DNA of 64,000 nt from Streptococcaceae bacterium AF77-01CM03A (GCA_027665725.1 JAQDDS010000005.1:11289-75288), one strand, 5' to 3'. Shown: positions 51,957-61,931, counted from the stretch's first letter. Program-made: numbers and translations. The notes: a model not told the origin generated them from the letters alone.

Positions 51957-52723
51957 TTGTCTTCCTCTTTCAGTAGTTGTCCCCAGTCGGCTAGGGAATC
52001 AATAAATTTCTTTGATTTCAGATGAATGCCGACATATTCCTCGTAGATTTGGTCCATAAACTTGCGCAAGTCCTGCTTGATTTCGGCCTTAAGTGAGATA
52101 GTCTCCAAGGTCTCAAAATCAATGGCTTGAAATTGATTGAGCAGATAAGGAATATTGGGATTTAAATGACATCGTTTCTCATCTTCATGGTAATGATCGG
52201 GACAAAGACAACCCCCGTATTTGAAGGAGAAGTCAAAGGCTTGCCCCACACGATGACAAAAGGTACACTCATTAAAGTTGAGACTGATTCCAAAACGTGT
52301 CAATATTTGAATTTCAAAAATATTGGTCAAAACTTGATAATCCAGACCCTCTTCCATCAGCTCTAAAGTCTTTTGCAAAAAAGCAAATAGGGGAGCATCT
52401 TCTTGATTATCCTGCAAACTCGCATCTGCCAAGGCCGCAACGTAGGTCGCATAAGCCATAACAAAGAGGTCACTATTGATTTTCGGAAAAGTCTTCACCT
52501 CATGATAATCTTCTATATAACTAAGTCCATCGTCATTGACTTTTAGGAGAAAATGGGCTAAGACTAAAGGTTGAATGACAGGAGCTAGTTTGGATTGGCC
52601 GGCATGTTTGACAAAAAACATGCGCTTGCCTGCCTGTTCTGTAAAGATTTTAACAAGCTTATCATCCTCTCGAAAATTTCGATTGTAAAGTACTAAACCC
52701 TGACTCGTAATCGATTGAATCAT
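51953..52723 (-). CDS. recO: DNA repair protein RecO
   Basis: The 256-residue protein has an N-terminal OB-fold ([21 protein letters not shown]), a helical domain and a C-terminal zinc-binding set, [13 protein letters not shown] and CLCPDHY (about 150-180). RecO loads RecA with RecR. It overlaps the aminotransferase and plsX genes by 4 bp at each end. Confidence 0.93.
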   Translation of the reverse strand: MIQSITSQGLVLYNRNFREDDKLVKIFTEQAGKRMFFVKHAGQSKLAPVIQPLVLAHFLLKVNDDGLSYIEDYHEVKTFPKINSDLFVMAYATYVAALADASLQDNQEDAPLFAFLQKTLELMEEGLDYQVLTNIFEIQILTRFGISLNFNECTFCHRVGQAFDFSFKYGGCLCPDHYHEDEKRCHLNPNIPYLLNQFQAIDFETLETISLKAEIKQDLRKFMDQIYEEYVGIHLKSKKFIDSLADWGQLLKEEDK

Positions 52724-53889
52724 TCTTCTCTCATGTACTCCTCAAGTCGTTTCATAGCTTCACTAATAGCTTCCATACTAGCTGCATAAGACAGGCGCAC
52801 ATAACCTTCTCCATATTGACCAAATGCAGCACCAGGAATAAAGGCAACAGCCTTCTTCTGGGCAAAATCCTTTAGAAAAGCAAAGGAATCTTGATCATAG
52901 CCTGCCGGAATCTTAGCAAAGATATAAAAAGCACCGTCAGGCTTGATGATTTCAAAACCAAGCTTAGTCATCTTCTCAATAATGTAGTCCCGACGTTGGA
53001 TATATTCCTTCTTCATCGGTTCAGCATCATCTTTACCGGCTGTTAAAGCTTCCACCGCAGCATGTTGCGCCATGGTGTTTGCAGCAGTTACCAAATATTG
53101 ATGACTCTTGATGAGTTGAGCTGTGAAGTTTGCTGGTGCAAAGATAAAACCTAAACGCCAACCTGTCATGGCATGGGATTTAGAAAGACCGTTAATGATA
53201 ATTGCCTGATCTCTCAACATAGTTCCCAAAGATACATGATTTTCCCCTGTATAGGTCAATTCTGAGTAGACTTCATCACAGACTACGAAAATCTCATACT
53301 TACGTAAAACAGCTGCCAAGGCTTCTAATTGCTCGCGACTATAAGTAATTCCTGTAGGGTTGGCTGGATAGTTGAGAATAACTGCCTTAAGCTTGTCCCC
53401 CTGCTCCAAAATTGCCTTTTCCAACATCTCAGGAGTCAAGACAAAACCATTCTCAGTTGTATCAATCTCGACAATCTCAGCCCCAACTAGATTGACAATT
53501 GGCTCATAACCAGGATAGGCAGGGGCCGGCAAGAGAACCTTGTCTCCTTCCTCCAAAATAGCTGTCAGAGTAGCTGACAGAGCCTCTGTCGCACCAATTG
53601 TGACCAAGATTTCATTCTCTGGATTGTAGTCTAGCTGATATTTCTCTTTTACAAAATCACTCGCCACCTGACGCAATACCAACAAACCGCTCATCCCTGT
53701 ATAGTAGGATTGATCTTGGTCAATGGCTCGCTTTGCAGCTTCCTTGACATGATCTGGCGTTGTAAAATCTGGTTCTCCCAAGGTCAATCGCAGGACTCCA
53801 GGAATCTCTGAAATAGCCTGGTCAAATTGACGAATCAAGGAAACTTGTATCTTATCTAATTGTTTATTAAAGCGTTTGGTTAAGTCCAT
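52720..53889 (-). CDS. class I/II pyridoxal-phosphate aminotransferase (aromatic-type)
   Basis: The 389-residue aminotransferase has NYPANPTGITYSREQL near residue 172, CDEVYSELTY near 202 and the PLP-lysine motif INGLSKSHAMTGWRLGF near 230. The likely substrates are aromatic amino acids, as for pneumococcal AraT in the same position before recO, but other class I members cannot be excluded. Confidence 0.88.
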   Translation of the reverse strand: MDLTKRFNKQLDKIQVSLIRQFDQAISEIPGVLRLTLGEPDFTTPDHVKEAAKRAIDQDQSYYTGMSGLLVLRQVASDFVKEKYQLDYNPENEILVTIGATEALSATLTAILEEGDKVLLPAPAYPGYEPIVNLVGAEIVEIDTTENGFVLTPEMLEKAILEQGDKLKAVILNYPANPTGITYSREQLEALAAVLRKYEIFVVCDEVYSELTYTGENHVSLGTMLRDQAIIINGLSKSHAMTGWRLGFIFAPANFTAQLIKSHQYLVTAANTMAQHAAVEALTAGKDDAEPMKKEYIQRRDYIIEKMTKLGFEIIKPDGAFYIFAKIPAGYDQDSFAFLKDFAQKKAVAFIPGAAFGQYGEGYVRLSYAASMEAISEAMKRLEEYMREE

Positions 53890-54043
53890 ATATATCCTCC
53901 TTGATCAAAGAACATATATCTATTATACTACAAAAGCTCTCTGACCGCAAAATTCCGTTTATTGGCAACCTTATTCCCACTTTCTATTTTACTTTTCTGA
54001 TAGACAAGATTATAATAAGAAGTGCTTATTTTCGGAGGTTTTT

Positions 54044-55054
54044 ATGTCATTTCTATCAAAAAATTGGGCAGGACTGTTAGCCTGTCTGATCATCTCAATC
54101 ATCTCTTGGGTTTTAGGAGGCTTTCTGCCTGTTGTGGGAGCTCCTGTTTTCGCCATTTTTATTGGAATGATTCTCCACCCCTTTCTCACTCCCTATAAAC
54201 AACTGGATGCCGGTTTAACTTATAGCTCCAAAAAATTGCTTCAGTATGCTGTTATCTTGCTTGGATTTGGACTCAATATCTCTCAGGTTTTCGCAGTTGG
54301 GAAATCTTCCCTCCCTGTCATTCTTTCTACCATTTCTATAGCTTTAATTGTAGCCTATCTCTTCCAACGCTTTTTTGACCTAGATACAAAGCTAGCTACC
54401 TTGATTGGAGTTGGTTCTTCTATATGTGGGGGCTCTGCCATTGCAGCGACTGCCCCCGTTATTCACGCCAAGGAAAAAGAAGTGGCCCAAGCCATTTCTG
54501 TTATCTTCTTCTTCAATGTCTTGGCAGCTCTTATCTTCCCAACTCTAGGTTCTTGGCTCCATCTTTCTAACGAAGGTTTTGCTCTCTTTGCGGGTACTGC
54601 GGTCAACGATACTTCCTCTGTGACAGCTACTGCTAGTGCCTGGGATAGTCTATACCATACCAACACTCTCGAATCTGCCACTATTGTCAAACTGACACGC
54701 ACCTTAGCTATTATCCCTATTACTCTCTTCCTCTCCTATTGGCAAAGCCGTCAACAAGGCAACAACCAAGGAGTGAAGCTTAAAAAAATCTTTCCCGTTT
54801 TCATTCTCTACTTTATCCTAGCTTCTCTGCTAACCACCGTCCTTACTTCTTTTGGTGTCAGCAATAGCTTCTTTTCACCTCTCAAACAACTCTCCAAATT
54901 CCTCATCATCATGGCTATGAGCGCTATCGGTCTCAAAACCAACCTCATTGCTATGATCAAATCCAGTGGAAAATCCATTCTTCTTGGAGCCCTTTGCTGG
55001 ATTGCTATCATCCTGACTAGTCTTGGTATGCAAGCCTTCATTGGTATTTTCTAA
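54044..55054 (+). CDS. YeiH-family putative sulfate/anion exporter
   Basis: This 336-residue protein of the UPF0324/YeiH family has about ten hydrophobic helices, with [19 protein letters not shown] near residue 122 and [18 protein letters not shown] near 183 as conserved loops. The transport substrate of this family is uncertain. A GGAGG ribosome-binding site precedes the start. It is the lone rightward gene in this stretch, convergent with the CoA-binding gene. Confidence 0.85.
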   Translation: MSFLSKNWAGLLACLIISIISWVLGGFLPVVGAPVFAIFIGMILHPFLTPYKQLDAGLTYSSKKLLQYAVILLGFGLNISQVFAVGKSSLPVILSTISIALIVAYLFQRFFDLDTKLATLIGVGSSICGGSAIAATAPVIHAKEKEVAQAISVIFFFNVLAALIFPTLGSWLHLSNEGFALFAGTAVNDTSSVTATASAWDSLYHTNTLESATIVKLTRTLAIIPITLFLSYWQSRQQGNNQGVKLKKIFPVFILYFILASLLTTVLTSFGVSNSFFSPLKQLSKFLIIMAMSAIGLKTNLIAMIKSSGKSILLGALCWIAIILTSLGMQAFIGIF

Positions 55055-55086
55055 GAAAAAAGGTAGCCTTTAGGCTACCTTTTTAT
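55055..55086. terminator. bidirectional terminator between the YeiH-like and CoA-binding genes
   Basis: AAAAAGGTAGCC (55057-55068), loop TTTA, GGCTACCTTTTT (55073-55084). It serves both convergent transcripts; the CoA-binding gene stop lies in its T-run. Confidence 0.88.
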
Positions 55087-55520
55087 TGTTCAAGAATTAA
55101 ACGTGTATGTTCTCTCTTAATGCAACGGTTCATCACGATGTCATCGCATCCCCCAGCACGCAAGATTTCTTCTGCTCCCAAACTTTCAAGTCCTAGTTGT
55201 GCCCAGAAAATCTTGGCATCCGCCTTGAGAAAGTCTCGTGCTACATCAGGTAAAAATTCACTGCGACGATAGACATTAACGATATCTACAGGGAAAGGAA
55301 TTTCAGCTAGACTAGCATAAGCCTTTTCTCCCAAAATCTCGCCACCTGTAGCTTTAGGGTTAACTGGAATGATTTTATAGCCACGAGCCTGCATTTCTTT
55401 AGTCACTCGATTGCTAGTTGTTTCCTCACGATCGGATAAGCCTACTACAGCTAGAGTTTTACTGGTTGCTAGATACTGACGGACCACACCATCACTTGGA
55501 TTGATAAATTCTTGAGTCAT
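55083..55520 (-). CDS. CoA-binding domain protein (YccU-like)
   Basis: The 145-residue Rossmann-like CoA-binding domain has TLAVVGLSDREETTSNRVT near residue 21 and KIIPVNPKATGGEILGEKAY near 50. The family is YccU-like and functionally undefined. The ATG at 55518-55520 follows AGGAGG with 6-bp spacing, which decides it over the frame from 55538. Confidence 0.85.
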   Translation of the reverse strand: MTQEFINPSDGVVRQYLATSKTLAVVGLSDREETTSNRVTKEMQARGYKIIPVNPKATGGEILGEKAYASLAEIPFPVDIVNVYRRSEFLPDVARDFLKADAKIFWAQLGLESLGAEEILRAGGCDDIVMNRCIKREHTRLILEQ

Positions 55521-55637
55521 AGAAACCCTCCTTTTCATCAGTATAGCACATTTTGAAAAGGCTTGCAGTTATTGGCTACAAAAAATTTCCTAGCAAGAGA
55601 AAAGTCTGCTAGGAAATTCGTTTATTCAAGTGAAAGT

Positions 55638-56606
55638 TTAGATTTTTTTCTCGATACTAAATAATGGAGAAAGAGGACGTTTTTCATGGATACGTACAAT
55701 AGCATCGCCTAAAAGATGGGCAATAGAGATTTGTTCAATCTTATCAATCAAACGTTCTTCTGGAAGATAGATAGTGTCCAAAACAACCAATTTTTTAATA
55801 GCTGATTTTTGGATGTTCTCCATAGCTGGACCAGAAAGAACTGGGTGCGTACAACTTGCGTAAACTTCAACAGCTCCTGCTTCTGCTAGAGCATCAGCCG
55901 CATGACAAATAGTTCCAGCTGTATCAATCATATCATCAATCAAGATACAAGTCTTACCTTCTACCTTACCAATGATATTCATAACTTCACTAGTATTCAT
56001 CTTGTCTACACTACGACGCTTGTCGATAATGGCAATTGGAGTTTTCAAAAATTCTGCTAATTTACGAGCACGAGTCACCCCACCGTGGTCCGGGCTGACA
56101 ACGACAAAGTCGGAACCAACCATGCCACGACGCTCAAAGTAATCCGCAATCAATGGAGCACCCATCAAGTGATCCACCGGAATATCAAAGAACCCTTGAA
56201 TCTGTGCAGCGTGCAAATCAATCGTCAACAAACGATCAACTCCAGCTACTTCAAGCATATTTGCAACGAGTTTTGAAGTGATTGGCTCACGCGCTCTAGC
56301 TTTTCTATCCTGACGTGCATAACCATAATAAGGCATAACAACGTTGACAGATTCTGCACTGGCACGCTTCAAAGCGTCTACCATGATCAAAATCTCAAGT
56401 AGATTATCATTTACTGGTGAGCTAGTTGATTGTAGAATAAAGACGTGTTTTCCACGGATAGATTCTTCGATATTAACTTGAATTTCTCCGTCTGAAAATT
56501 GACGAACAGTCGATTTTCCCAACTCTATCCCAATCTCTTGCGCCACACGCTCTGCCAATTCTCTATTTGAAGAAAGGGCAAACAGCTTTAAATCAGAAAA
56601 AGACAT
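55638..56606 (-). CDS. prs: ribose-phosphate pyrophosphokinase
   Basis: The 322-residue PRPP synthase has [17 protein letters not shown] near residue 36, the ATP-binding [16 protein letters not shown] near 97, [11 protein letters not shown] near 130, and the PRPP loop [20 protein letters not shown] near 217. It makes PRPP for nucleotide, histidine and tryptophan synthesis and so feeds the purine operon in this window. Length is standard. Confidence 0.95.
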   Translation of the reverse strand: MSFSDLKLFALSSNRELAERVAQEIGIELGKSTVRQFSDGEIQVNIEESIRGKHVFILQSTSSPVNDNLLEILIMVDALKRASAESVNVVMPYYGYARQDRKARAREPITSKLVANMLEVAGVDRLLTIDLHAAQIQGFFDIPVDHLMGAPLIADYFERRGMVGSDFVVVSPDHGGVTRARKLAEFLKTPIAIIDKRRSVDKMNTSEVMNIIGKVEGKTCILIDDMIDTAGTICHAADALAEAGAVEVYASCTHPVLSGPAMENIQKSAIKKLVVLDTIYLPEERLIDKIEQISIAHLLGDAIVRIHEKRPLSPLFSIEKKI

Positions 56607-56695
56607 GTTTTCCTCCGGTATTTATGTATCACTTGTGTTTTTCACAACATTTTTCCATCTACCATTGTAGCGCTTTTTTCTCGATTTTTCAATAA

Positions 56696-56736
56696 AAAAT
56701 AAGACAAGAGTAGACTTTTATACTCTTATCTTATGC
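56696..56736 (-). terminator. terminator between carbonic anhydrase and prs
   Basis: On the minus strand AAGATAAGAGTA pairs imperfectly with TACTCTTGTCTT and is followed by ATTTTTTATT. Confidence 0.7.
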
Positions 56737-56821
56737 TATTTTATATTAGTGATATCAAAGGTAAAACTTGTCAACCTTCTCATCCTACTTCATGCTACTC
56801 TAGAAACTTTTAAATAGAAAG

Positions 56822-57316
56822 TTAGTATATCTCCCTCATACTACCTGTATCTACATCATAAACAGCTCCTGAAATAATGACATCATCTGGAATTAAGGGA
56901 CATTCTCGCAACAACTTCATATCCTCTCGAACACTCTCATCGATGTCTTGAAACGGTAAAAAATCCTGCCCAGATACATCAACTCCCAATTCACATTTCA
57001 AGTGCTCTTGAAAATCCTCGTTATTGAAGGTTTGAGCCCCACAGTCTGTATGATGAAGAACTACAATCTCTCTTGTACCCATCTGTTGTTGAGAAATCAC
57101 AAGCGAGCGAATCATATCGTCCGTCACTCGACCACCCGCATTCCGTAAAATATGGGCATCCCCAAGAGCTAACCCCAGAGCTGGCGCAACGTGTAGACGC
57201 GAATCCATACAAGTTACGATCGCAACCTTGGTCTTGGGTTTAATGGATAAGTGCAAATCTCCATGTAGTTCTACATAAGCTTGATTGGCTTTTAAAAAAT
57301 TTTCAAAATAGGACAT
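56822..57316 (-). CDS. beta-class carbonic anhydrase
   Basis: The 164-residue beta-class enzyme has the zinc ligands in VTCMDSRLH (Cys about 36, Asp-Arg dyad) and VVLHHTDCG (His and Cys about 86-92). It interconverts CO2 and bicarbonate, which supports PurK and fatty-acid carboxylations and growth in air. Its pneumococcal homologue lies near radA as well. Confidence 0.9.
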   Translation of the reverse strand: MSYFENFLKANQAYVELHGDLHLSIKPKTKVAIVTCMDSRLHVAPALGLALGDAHILRNAGGRVTDDMIRSLVISQQQMGTREIVVLHHTDCGAQTFNNEDFQEHLKCELGVDVSGQDFLPFQDIDESVREDMKLLRECPLIPDDVIISGAVYDVDTGSMREIY

Positions 57317-57418
57317 GACAACTCACTTTCTAGTCTGCCAGATAATTTGAACACCAAATTATTTATCTCCTATCTTACCATCTTTTCTTTGTCTTGTCAG
57401 CTGTCAACCTCCCTATTA

Positions 57419-57475
57419 AAAAACCAGGACAGAGATATCCAGCAACTAGCTTGGGTTTCTGTCCTAGTTTTTTTA
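57419..57475 (-). terminator. terminator after the AIM24-like gene
   Basis: On the minus strand ACTAGGACAGA pairs with TCTGTCCTGGT over a long loop, followed by TTTTTT. Confidence 0.75.
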
Positions 57476-57478
57476 TTA

Positions 57479-58174
57479 TTATGAACCTTTTTGGATATAC
57501 TTGTTAAGTGAGCCTGCAAAGCTTTGAAGATTGAGACTTTGTACATAGACCTCACCAGTCCCTCGGAAGGTATTCACCACTCCTTCGCCTGTACCAATAG
57601 ACTGCCAGAAACCATTTTCTAGGTGAATATCATAGTCCAAAGACTGGCTCCAAGCCACCACATGAGCATTATCAATCGTTACTTCTTGGTTTTGCAGTTC
57701 AATTTTTTTAATCGAACCAAAAGCATTGGCCAAAAGAGTTCCTTGACCTTGAGTAGTCATCACAAAGAAACCGCCTTGCCCTCCGAACAGAGCTTTCCCA
57801 ATAGATTGGCGCTCCATTGTATAGAAAGCTGTACCATCAAGAGCTAGAAAGGCTCCATCATTCAATCGATATTGCTTTTCACCTAGCTCAAGAGCAATCA
57901 CTTGACCAGGAGTATCTGGTGCTAAAGCAAGGTTCCCGTTGTCAGACTCTGCAACAGCTTGAGTGATAAAGGTACTTTCACCAGAAACCATTGAACGCCC
58001 TACAGCTTTGACAAAACGGCCTAAACCAGATCCGCTAGCATTGAGCTGAGTATTGAGACTTACATTAGGTGTATGGTAGACCATGCTACCGCGCTGAATA
58101 AAGACCGTTTCCCCCTGATTGAGCGACAACTCCACCAAAGGAAATTGCATATGACTGTCCATAGAAAATTTCAT
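57479..58174 (-). CDS. AIM24/TIGR00266-family protein
   Basis: The 231-residue beta-rich protein has the AIM24-family pattern of Gly-rich repeats: MQFPLVELSLNQGETVFIQRG near residue 10, GGQGGFFVMTTQGQGTLLAN near 129 and FRGTGEVYVQSLNLQSFAGSL near 204. The trimeric barrel family has no settled biochemical role in bacteria. It has no signal peptide. It follows radA in the same direction with a 70-bp gap and has its own terminator. Confidence 0.85.
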   Translation of the reverse strand: MKFSMDSHMQFPLVELSLNQGETVFIQRGSMVYHTPNVSLNTQLNASGSGLGRFVKAVGRSMVSGESTFITQAVAESDNGNLALAPDTPGQVIALELGEKQYRLNDGAFLALDGTAFYTMERQSIGKALFGGQGGFFVMTTQGQGTLLANAFGSIKKIELQNQEVTIDNAHVVAWSQSLDYDIHLENGFWQSIGTGEGVVNTFRGTGEVYVQSLNLQSFAGSLNKYIQKGS

Positions 58175-58244
58175 CAGAAATTCCTCCTTGTTTTAATAAT
58201 TGTTAGCAATAAAATAATTAGTAATCTAAACCTGAGTACAACTA

Positions 58245-59582
58245 TTAGGAGAATACTTTTTTCAAGACTTCCTGAATAGTCGTCACTCCGATCACCTGAA
58301 TTTCCTTAGGTGGTTTGATTCCAGTTAAAGAATTCTTTGGTACATAGATTTTTGTAAATCCAAGCTTAGCAGCTTCATTGATGCGTTGCTCGATACGATT
58401 CACACGTCTGATTTCTCCAGTTAAGCCCAACTCTCCCACAAAACATTCTTGAGGATTGGTTGGTTTGTCCTTATAGCTCGAAGCAATGGCAACTGCAACA
58501 GCTAAGTCTATCGCAGGCTCATCTAATTTGACACCACCAGCTGATTTGAGATAGGCATCCTGATTTTGCAAGAGAAGCCCTGCACGTTTTTCCAAAACAG
58601 CCATAATCAAGCTAGCACGATTGAAATCAAGTCCTGTAGTAGTTCTCTTGGCATTCCCAAACATAGTCGGAGTCACCAAGGCCTGTACTTCTGCAAGAAT
58701 TGGACGAGTCCCTTCCATAGTCACAACGATGGACGAGCCAGTAGCTCCATCCAAGCGTTCTTCCAAAAACACTTCACTAGGATTAAGGACCTCAACCAAG
58801 CCCCCTGATTGCATCTCAAAGATACCGATTTCATTGGTCGAACCAAAACGATTTTTGACTGCTCTCAAGATACGGAAGGTATGGTGGCGTTCCCCTTCAA
58901 AGTAAAGCACGGTATCCACCATATGCTCCAACATACGAGGACCAGCCAAGGTTCCTTCCTTGGTCACATGACCGACTATAAAGATAGCAATGTTATTGGT
59001 CTTGGCCAGCTGCATGAGTTCAGCCGTCACCTCGCGTACTTGGGAGACCGACCCTTGTACCCCTGAAATCTCAGGAGACATGATAGTCTGAATGGAGTCG
59101 ATGATGAGAAAGTCAGGTTGGATGCGCTCTACCTCAGCTCGAACACTCTGCATATTGGTCTCTGCATAGAGATAAAACTCACTGTCGATATCTCCCAAGC
59201 GCTCTGCACGGAGTTTGATCTGTTGAGCAGACTCCTCACCACTGACATAAAGAATCGTACCCACTTGAGACAACTGGGTTGATACTTGTAATAGAAGAGT
59301 CGATTTCCCGATTCCAGGATCCCCCCCAATGAGGACGAGACTTCCTGGGACCACACCTCCACCGAGTACACGGTTAAACTCCTCCATCTCGGTCTTGGTT
59401 CGATTAACATTGATAGATGTTACTTCAGCCAGTTTCATGGGCTTAGTTTTCTCACCCGTCAAGGACACACGCGCATTCTTGACCTCTGCAACCTCAACCT
59501 CCTCCACAAAAGAAGACCAAGAACCACAGTTTGGACAGCGCCCTAAATACTTGGGGGAATTATATTCACAATTTTGACACAC
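58245..59582 (-). CDS. radA: DNA repair/recombination protein RadA (late competence)
   Basis: The protein has a zinc finger [18 protein letters not shown], Walker [16 protein letters not shown] near residue 87, the KNRFGST motif near 243, and a C-terminal Lon-like domain. RadA is a helicase extending D-loops in transformation and repair. The only usual start in frame is GTG at 59580-59582, which puts the first zinc Cys at residue 2. The frame stays open to a TAA at 59625-59627, and an AGAGG lies 6 nt before an ATC at 59607-59609 (ATC ATA GCA AAG), so an atypical start adding about 9 residues is possible. Length from GTG is 445, slightly short. Confidence 0.92.
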   Translation of the reverse strand: MCQNCEYNSPKYLGRCPNCGSWSSFVEEVEVAEVKNARVSLTGEKTKPMKLAEVTSINVNRTKTEMEEFNRVLGGGVVPGSLVLIGGDPGIGKSTLLLQVSTQLSQVGTILYVSGEESAQQIKLRAERLGDIDSEFYLYAETNMQSVRAEVERIQPDFLIIDSIQTIMSPEISGVQGSVSQVREVTAELMQLAKTNNIAIFIVGHVTKEGTLAGPRMLEHMVDTVLYFEGERHHTFRILRAVKNRFGSTNEIGIFEMQSGGLVEVLNPSEVFLEERLDGATGSSIVVTMEGTRPILAEVQALVTPTMFGNAKRTTTGLDFNRASLIMAVLEKRAGLLLQNQDAYLKSAGGVKLDEPAIDLAVAVAIASSYKDKPTNPQECFVGELGLTGEIRRVNRIEQRINEAAKLGFTKIYVPKNSLTGIKPPKEIQVIGVTTIQEVLKKVFS

Positions 59583-59650
59583 AAATGTCGCCTTTTTCTT
59601 TGCTATGATTCTAATCCTCTCATTTTAAAATCTCTTATTAATTTTTCACA

Positions 59651-60142
59651 TCAATAACTATCTCTTTTCAGCACAGTCAGTCCACCGTCATCCGCATGGA
59701 CATAATACTGACCATCAGGGCTAAATCCAAAAATATAGGGTAAATAACCTTTATAAATTTGAGTCCTAGTTTCTTTGTTCTCTTCCCAATAAATGGTTAA
59801 AATTGGATATTCTTCAGATTGGTCTTTATCCATTGTCACTCTGATGTCTCTGCCATTATCCAAAGGGAGATTTCCACCATATTGACCAGCGATAGGGATA
59901 GGTGAATCATAGCCCTCGCACATGGCTACTAACTCTATCTCATCGTAATCTCCGTCTATCGGTGTTACTTGCCCATTTTCGCTGTCAATGATTGACATGT
60001 AGTCTGAAGAAATACACAGAATTTTATGATAGGCATCAGGGAGAAATGCTAGGTAAAGAAACCCTCCAATACTAATCTCAAAAATCTTCTTATACCCTCG
60101 ACAATTCTCGGCGCTAAAAGCCTGAAAATCCTTATAACTCAT
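59651..60142 (-). CDS. hypothetical protein within the dut-radA cluster
   Basis: This 163-residue soluble acidic protein begins MSYKDFQAFSAENCRGYKKI and contains beta-rich stretches such as FEISIGGFLYLAFLPDAYHK and a C-terminal FGFSPDGQYYVHADDGGLTV, which resembles a beta-propeller blade. There is no membrane segment. It sits between the phosphatase gene and radA, with 16-bp and 68-bp gaps. I recognise no family. It may be strain-specific, since I recall the phosphatase and radA adjacent in pneumococcus. Confidence 0.65.
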   Translation of the reverse strand: MSYKDFQAFSAENCRGYKKIFEISIGGFLYLAFLPDAYHKILCISSDYMSIIDSENGQVTPIDGDYDEIELVAMCEGYDSPIPIAGQYGGNLPLDNGRDIRVTMDKDQSEEYPILTIYWEENKETRTQIYKGYLPYIFGFSPDGQYYVHADDGGLTVLKRDSY

Positions 60143-60158
60143 TTCATTGTGCTTCTTT

Positions 60159-60674
60159 CTATATCTCTATCTCACACTCAATCACTTGGCAAAAATCAAT
60201 CTTCTCGTCTGGTACAAATTGGCGCATGAGCATTCGATGAGTGACAACAACGACTGTCTGATAGTTTCGATACTTGCGCATAGATTTTAGAAATCGAGAT
60301 CTCATTTCCTCAGCTGTCTCATATTGAATAGGACTATTAGGAGGTAAGGAGCCATTATTTTCTAGAAACAGAGTACGAGCTTTTTCAAAATTCTCTACGC
60401 CACTTTCATAGACTTGCCATTCATGCAATAATGGCTCCACTCTCAAAGGAAATCCAAAAGCACTAGCAAGATAAGAAGCCGTTTCTAAAGCTCGTGTCAC
60501 TGAAGAAGCTGCTAGCAGATCAGCTGATTGGAACAAGGGATTTTGGCAAAGCTCCTGAGCCTGTTTCCTTCCCTTCTCAGATAAGGGAGCTAGATCCATT
60601 CCAAATCCGGAATAAGCATGCTCCTCTAACACACGATAATCTGGCTCCCCGTGACGTACAAAAATAATCTTCAT
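60159..60674 (-). CDS. histidine phosphatase (phosphoglycerate mutase-like) family protein
   Basis: The 171-residue enzyme starts MKIIFVRHGEPDYRVLE with the phosphorylated His in the RHG motif. The second conserved His lies in VVVVTHRMLMRQF near residue 148. Family members dephosphorylate small metabolites or proteins; the substrate is unknown. The start at 60672-60674 follows the dut stop codon by 1 bp; the longer frame would lie inside dut. It belongs to the dut-radA transcription unit. Confidence 0.85.
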   Translation of the reverse strand: MKIIFVRHGEPDYRVLEEHAYSGFGMDLAPLSEKGRKQAQELCQNPLFQSADLLAASSVTRALETASYLASAFGFPLRVEPLLHEWQVYESGVENFEKARTLFLENNGSLPPNSPIQYETAEEMRSRFLKSMRKYRNYQTVVVVTHRMLMRQFVPDEKIDFCQVIECEIEI

Positions 60675-60675
60675 C

Positions 60676-61119
60676 TTAGTGTCCTGTCGAACCAAATCCA
60701 CCAGTACGAACTCCGTCTGCTTCATCTCCATCTGCAATTAAAAATGGTGCAAAGACAGCCTGAACCACACGTTCCCCAACTTCAAGAATCACTTCTTGGT
60801 CAGTAATGTTTTTCATCTGAGCAAAGATATGGCCTTCATTTCCTGGATTGCCATAGTAGTCTCCATCAATGACCCCCACAGAGTTGATCAAGACCAATCC
60901 CTTCTTACGAGGATTTGATGAACGGTCATAGAGATAGAGCACTTCTGTTGGTTGCATATAGGCCTTAACACCCGTAGGGACGAGAACAATCTCTCCCGGA
61001 GCAATAACCGTACGTTCTGCAACTTTTAGATCGTAACCAGCTGCATGTGCTGTCTCACGTTTGGGTAACAAAGTTTCATCTGTAAAACTAGAAACTAATT
61101 CAAAACCACGAATTTTCAT
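60676..61119 (-). CDS. dut: deoxyuridine 5'-triphosphate nucleotidohydrolase
   Basis: The 147-residue trimeric dUTPase has ETAHAAGYDLKVAE near residue 22, DRSSNPRKKGLVLINSVGVI near 65, DGDYYGNPGNEG near 86 and the C-terminal RTGGFGSTGH arm. It hydrolyses dUTP to dUMP. It leads the dut-phosphatase-hypothetical-radA cluster and is preceded by a cin-box-like sequence, as in the late competence operon of pneumococcus. Confidence 0.94.
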   Translation of the reverse strand: MKIRGFELVSSFTDETLLPKRETAHAAGYDLKVAERTVIAPGEIVLVPTGVKAYMQPTEVLYLYDRSSNPRKKGLVLINSVGVIDGDYYGNPGNEGHIFAQMKNITDQEVILEVGERVVQAVFAPFLIADGDEADGVRTGGFGSTGH

Positions 61120-61165
61120 ATTATTCCTCTTTTTAATCTTTTATTCTAGGCTATTTTATCTTATT

Positions 61166-61173
61166 TATTCGAA
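61166..61173 (-). promoter_or_regulatory. cin-box-like (SigX) promoter element for dut-radA
   Basis: On the minus strand TTCGAATA differs from the SigX cin-box TACGAATA at one position. It lies about 47 bp upstream of dut. dut-radA is a late competence operon in pneumococcus. Confidence 0.5.
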
Positions 61174-61183
61174 AAAAGCACGA

Positions 61184-61263
61184 AAAAAGAGCACACAATT
61201 CACACTCGCTTAGGGCTGCTGGATTCCTCCCCTGACCCGCTTCACGCAGAACTGTTGCTCCAC
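61184..61263 (-). ncRNA. ffs: small signal recognition particle RNA (4.5S-like scRNA)
   Basis: On the minus strand the apical SRP domain is recognisable: GGGTCAGGGGAGGAATCCAG followed by CAGCCC. The outer helix closes with GAGC near the 5' end and GCTC before a T-run at forward 61184-61189. A TATAAT lies at forward 61269-61274, giving a transcript of about 80 nt. It pairs with Ffh for co-translational targeting. tadA lies just upstream, as in other streptococci. Confidence 0.88.
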
Positions 61264-61268
61264 TAGTT

Positions 61269-61274
61269 ATTATA
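61269..61274 (-). promoter_or_regulatory. -10 element of the SRP RNA promoter
   Basis: TATAAT on the minus strand lies about 7 bp before the inferred SRP RNA 5' end. No convincing -35 was noted. Confidence 0.6.
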
Positions 61275-61303
61275 CCACATTCTCCTCTATTTTTAAAGAG
61301 AAA

Positions 61304-61771
61304 TTATTTTTTACGTCGATTTCGGAAAAAGTCTTGCATAATCGCTGCACACTCATTCTCTAAAACACCTGTTTCAACGTCCACACGGTGATTGAGCCTC
61401 TCATCTGTCAAAATATCGTACAAGCTCCCAGCGGCGCCAAATTTCTGGTTTTTAGCCCCGTAGACCACGTTTGGAATCCGTGCGAGACCAATTGCCCCAC
61501 TACACATAACACAAGGCTCAATGGTCACAAAAAGCGTACAATCGAGCAAACGCCAACTCTCTTCGCTCAAATTAGCATTCTCTATGGCCATAATTTCCGC
61601 ATGCATGACTGCACGTTGCAACTCCTCTCGCGCATTATGGCCTCTCCCAATGATTTTCCCATCCTTGACAATTACACAACCAATCGGGATTTCATCATGT
61701 TCTAAAGCAATCTCAGCCTCTTTTAAGGCCTCTCTCATAAAAGATTCTTTCTCTTCAAGCGTGTAATCCAT
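61304..61771 (-). CDS. tadA: tRNA-specific adenosine deaminase TadA
   Basis: The 155-residue cytidine/adenosine deaminase fold has the zinc/catalytic motifs VMHAEIMAIENA (His-Ala-Glu, about residue 57) and EPCVMCSGAIGLARI (about 85). TadA converts A34 to inosine in tRNA-Arg(ACG), an essential step. It follows purA and a csRNA gene in the same direction and precedes the SRP RNA. Confidence 0.93.
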   Translation of the reverse strand: MDYTLEEKESFMREALKEAEIALEHDEIPIGCVIVKDGKIIGRGHNAREELQRAVMHAEIMAIENANLSEESWRLLDCTLFVTIEPCVMCSGAIGLARIPNVVYGAKNQKFGAAGSLYDILTDERLNHRVDVETGVLENECAAIMQDFFRNRRKK

Positions 61772-61825
61772 TTCTTCTCTCTTTCCTTGCTATCAATTCT
61801 ATCATTATATCATGTTTCTTAACAC

Positions 61826-61925
61826 AAAAAAAGCCACCGAATGCGGTGACTTTATAGGGAGATTATTATGAAAAAGAAAAGTTTAGGAAATTTGTTACAA
61901 CAAGTTAGGAGGTCTTCTTGTAACT
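61826..61925 (-). ncRNA. CiaR-controlled small RNA (csRNA/ccn family)
   Basis: A CiaR-type promoter (61932-61964) drives a minus-strand transcript of about 100 nt ending in a perfect-consensus terminator: GTCACCG with CGGTGGC (forward 61844-61850 and 61833-61839) and T7. The 5' half forms an 11-bp stem with one mismatch whose loop shows ACCTCCTAA, complementary to Shine-Dalgarno sequences, and a second CTCCC stretch lies downstream. This is the design of streptococcal csRNAs, which base-pair with start regions of target mRNAs such as comC. It lies between purA and tadA. Confidence 0.85.
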
Positions 61926-61931
61926 GTCTAT

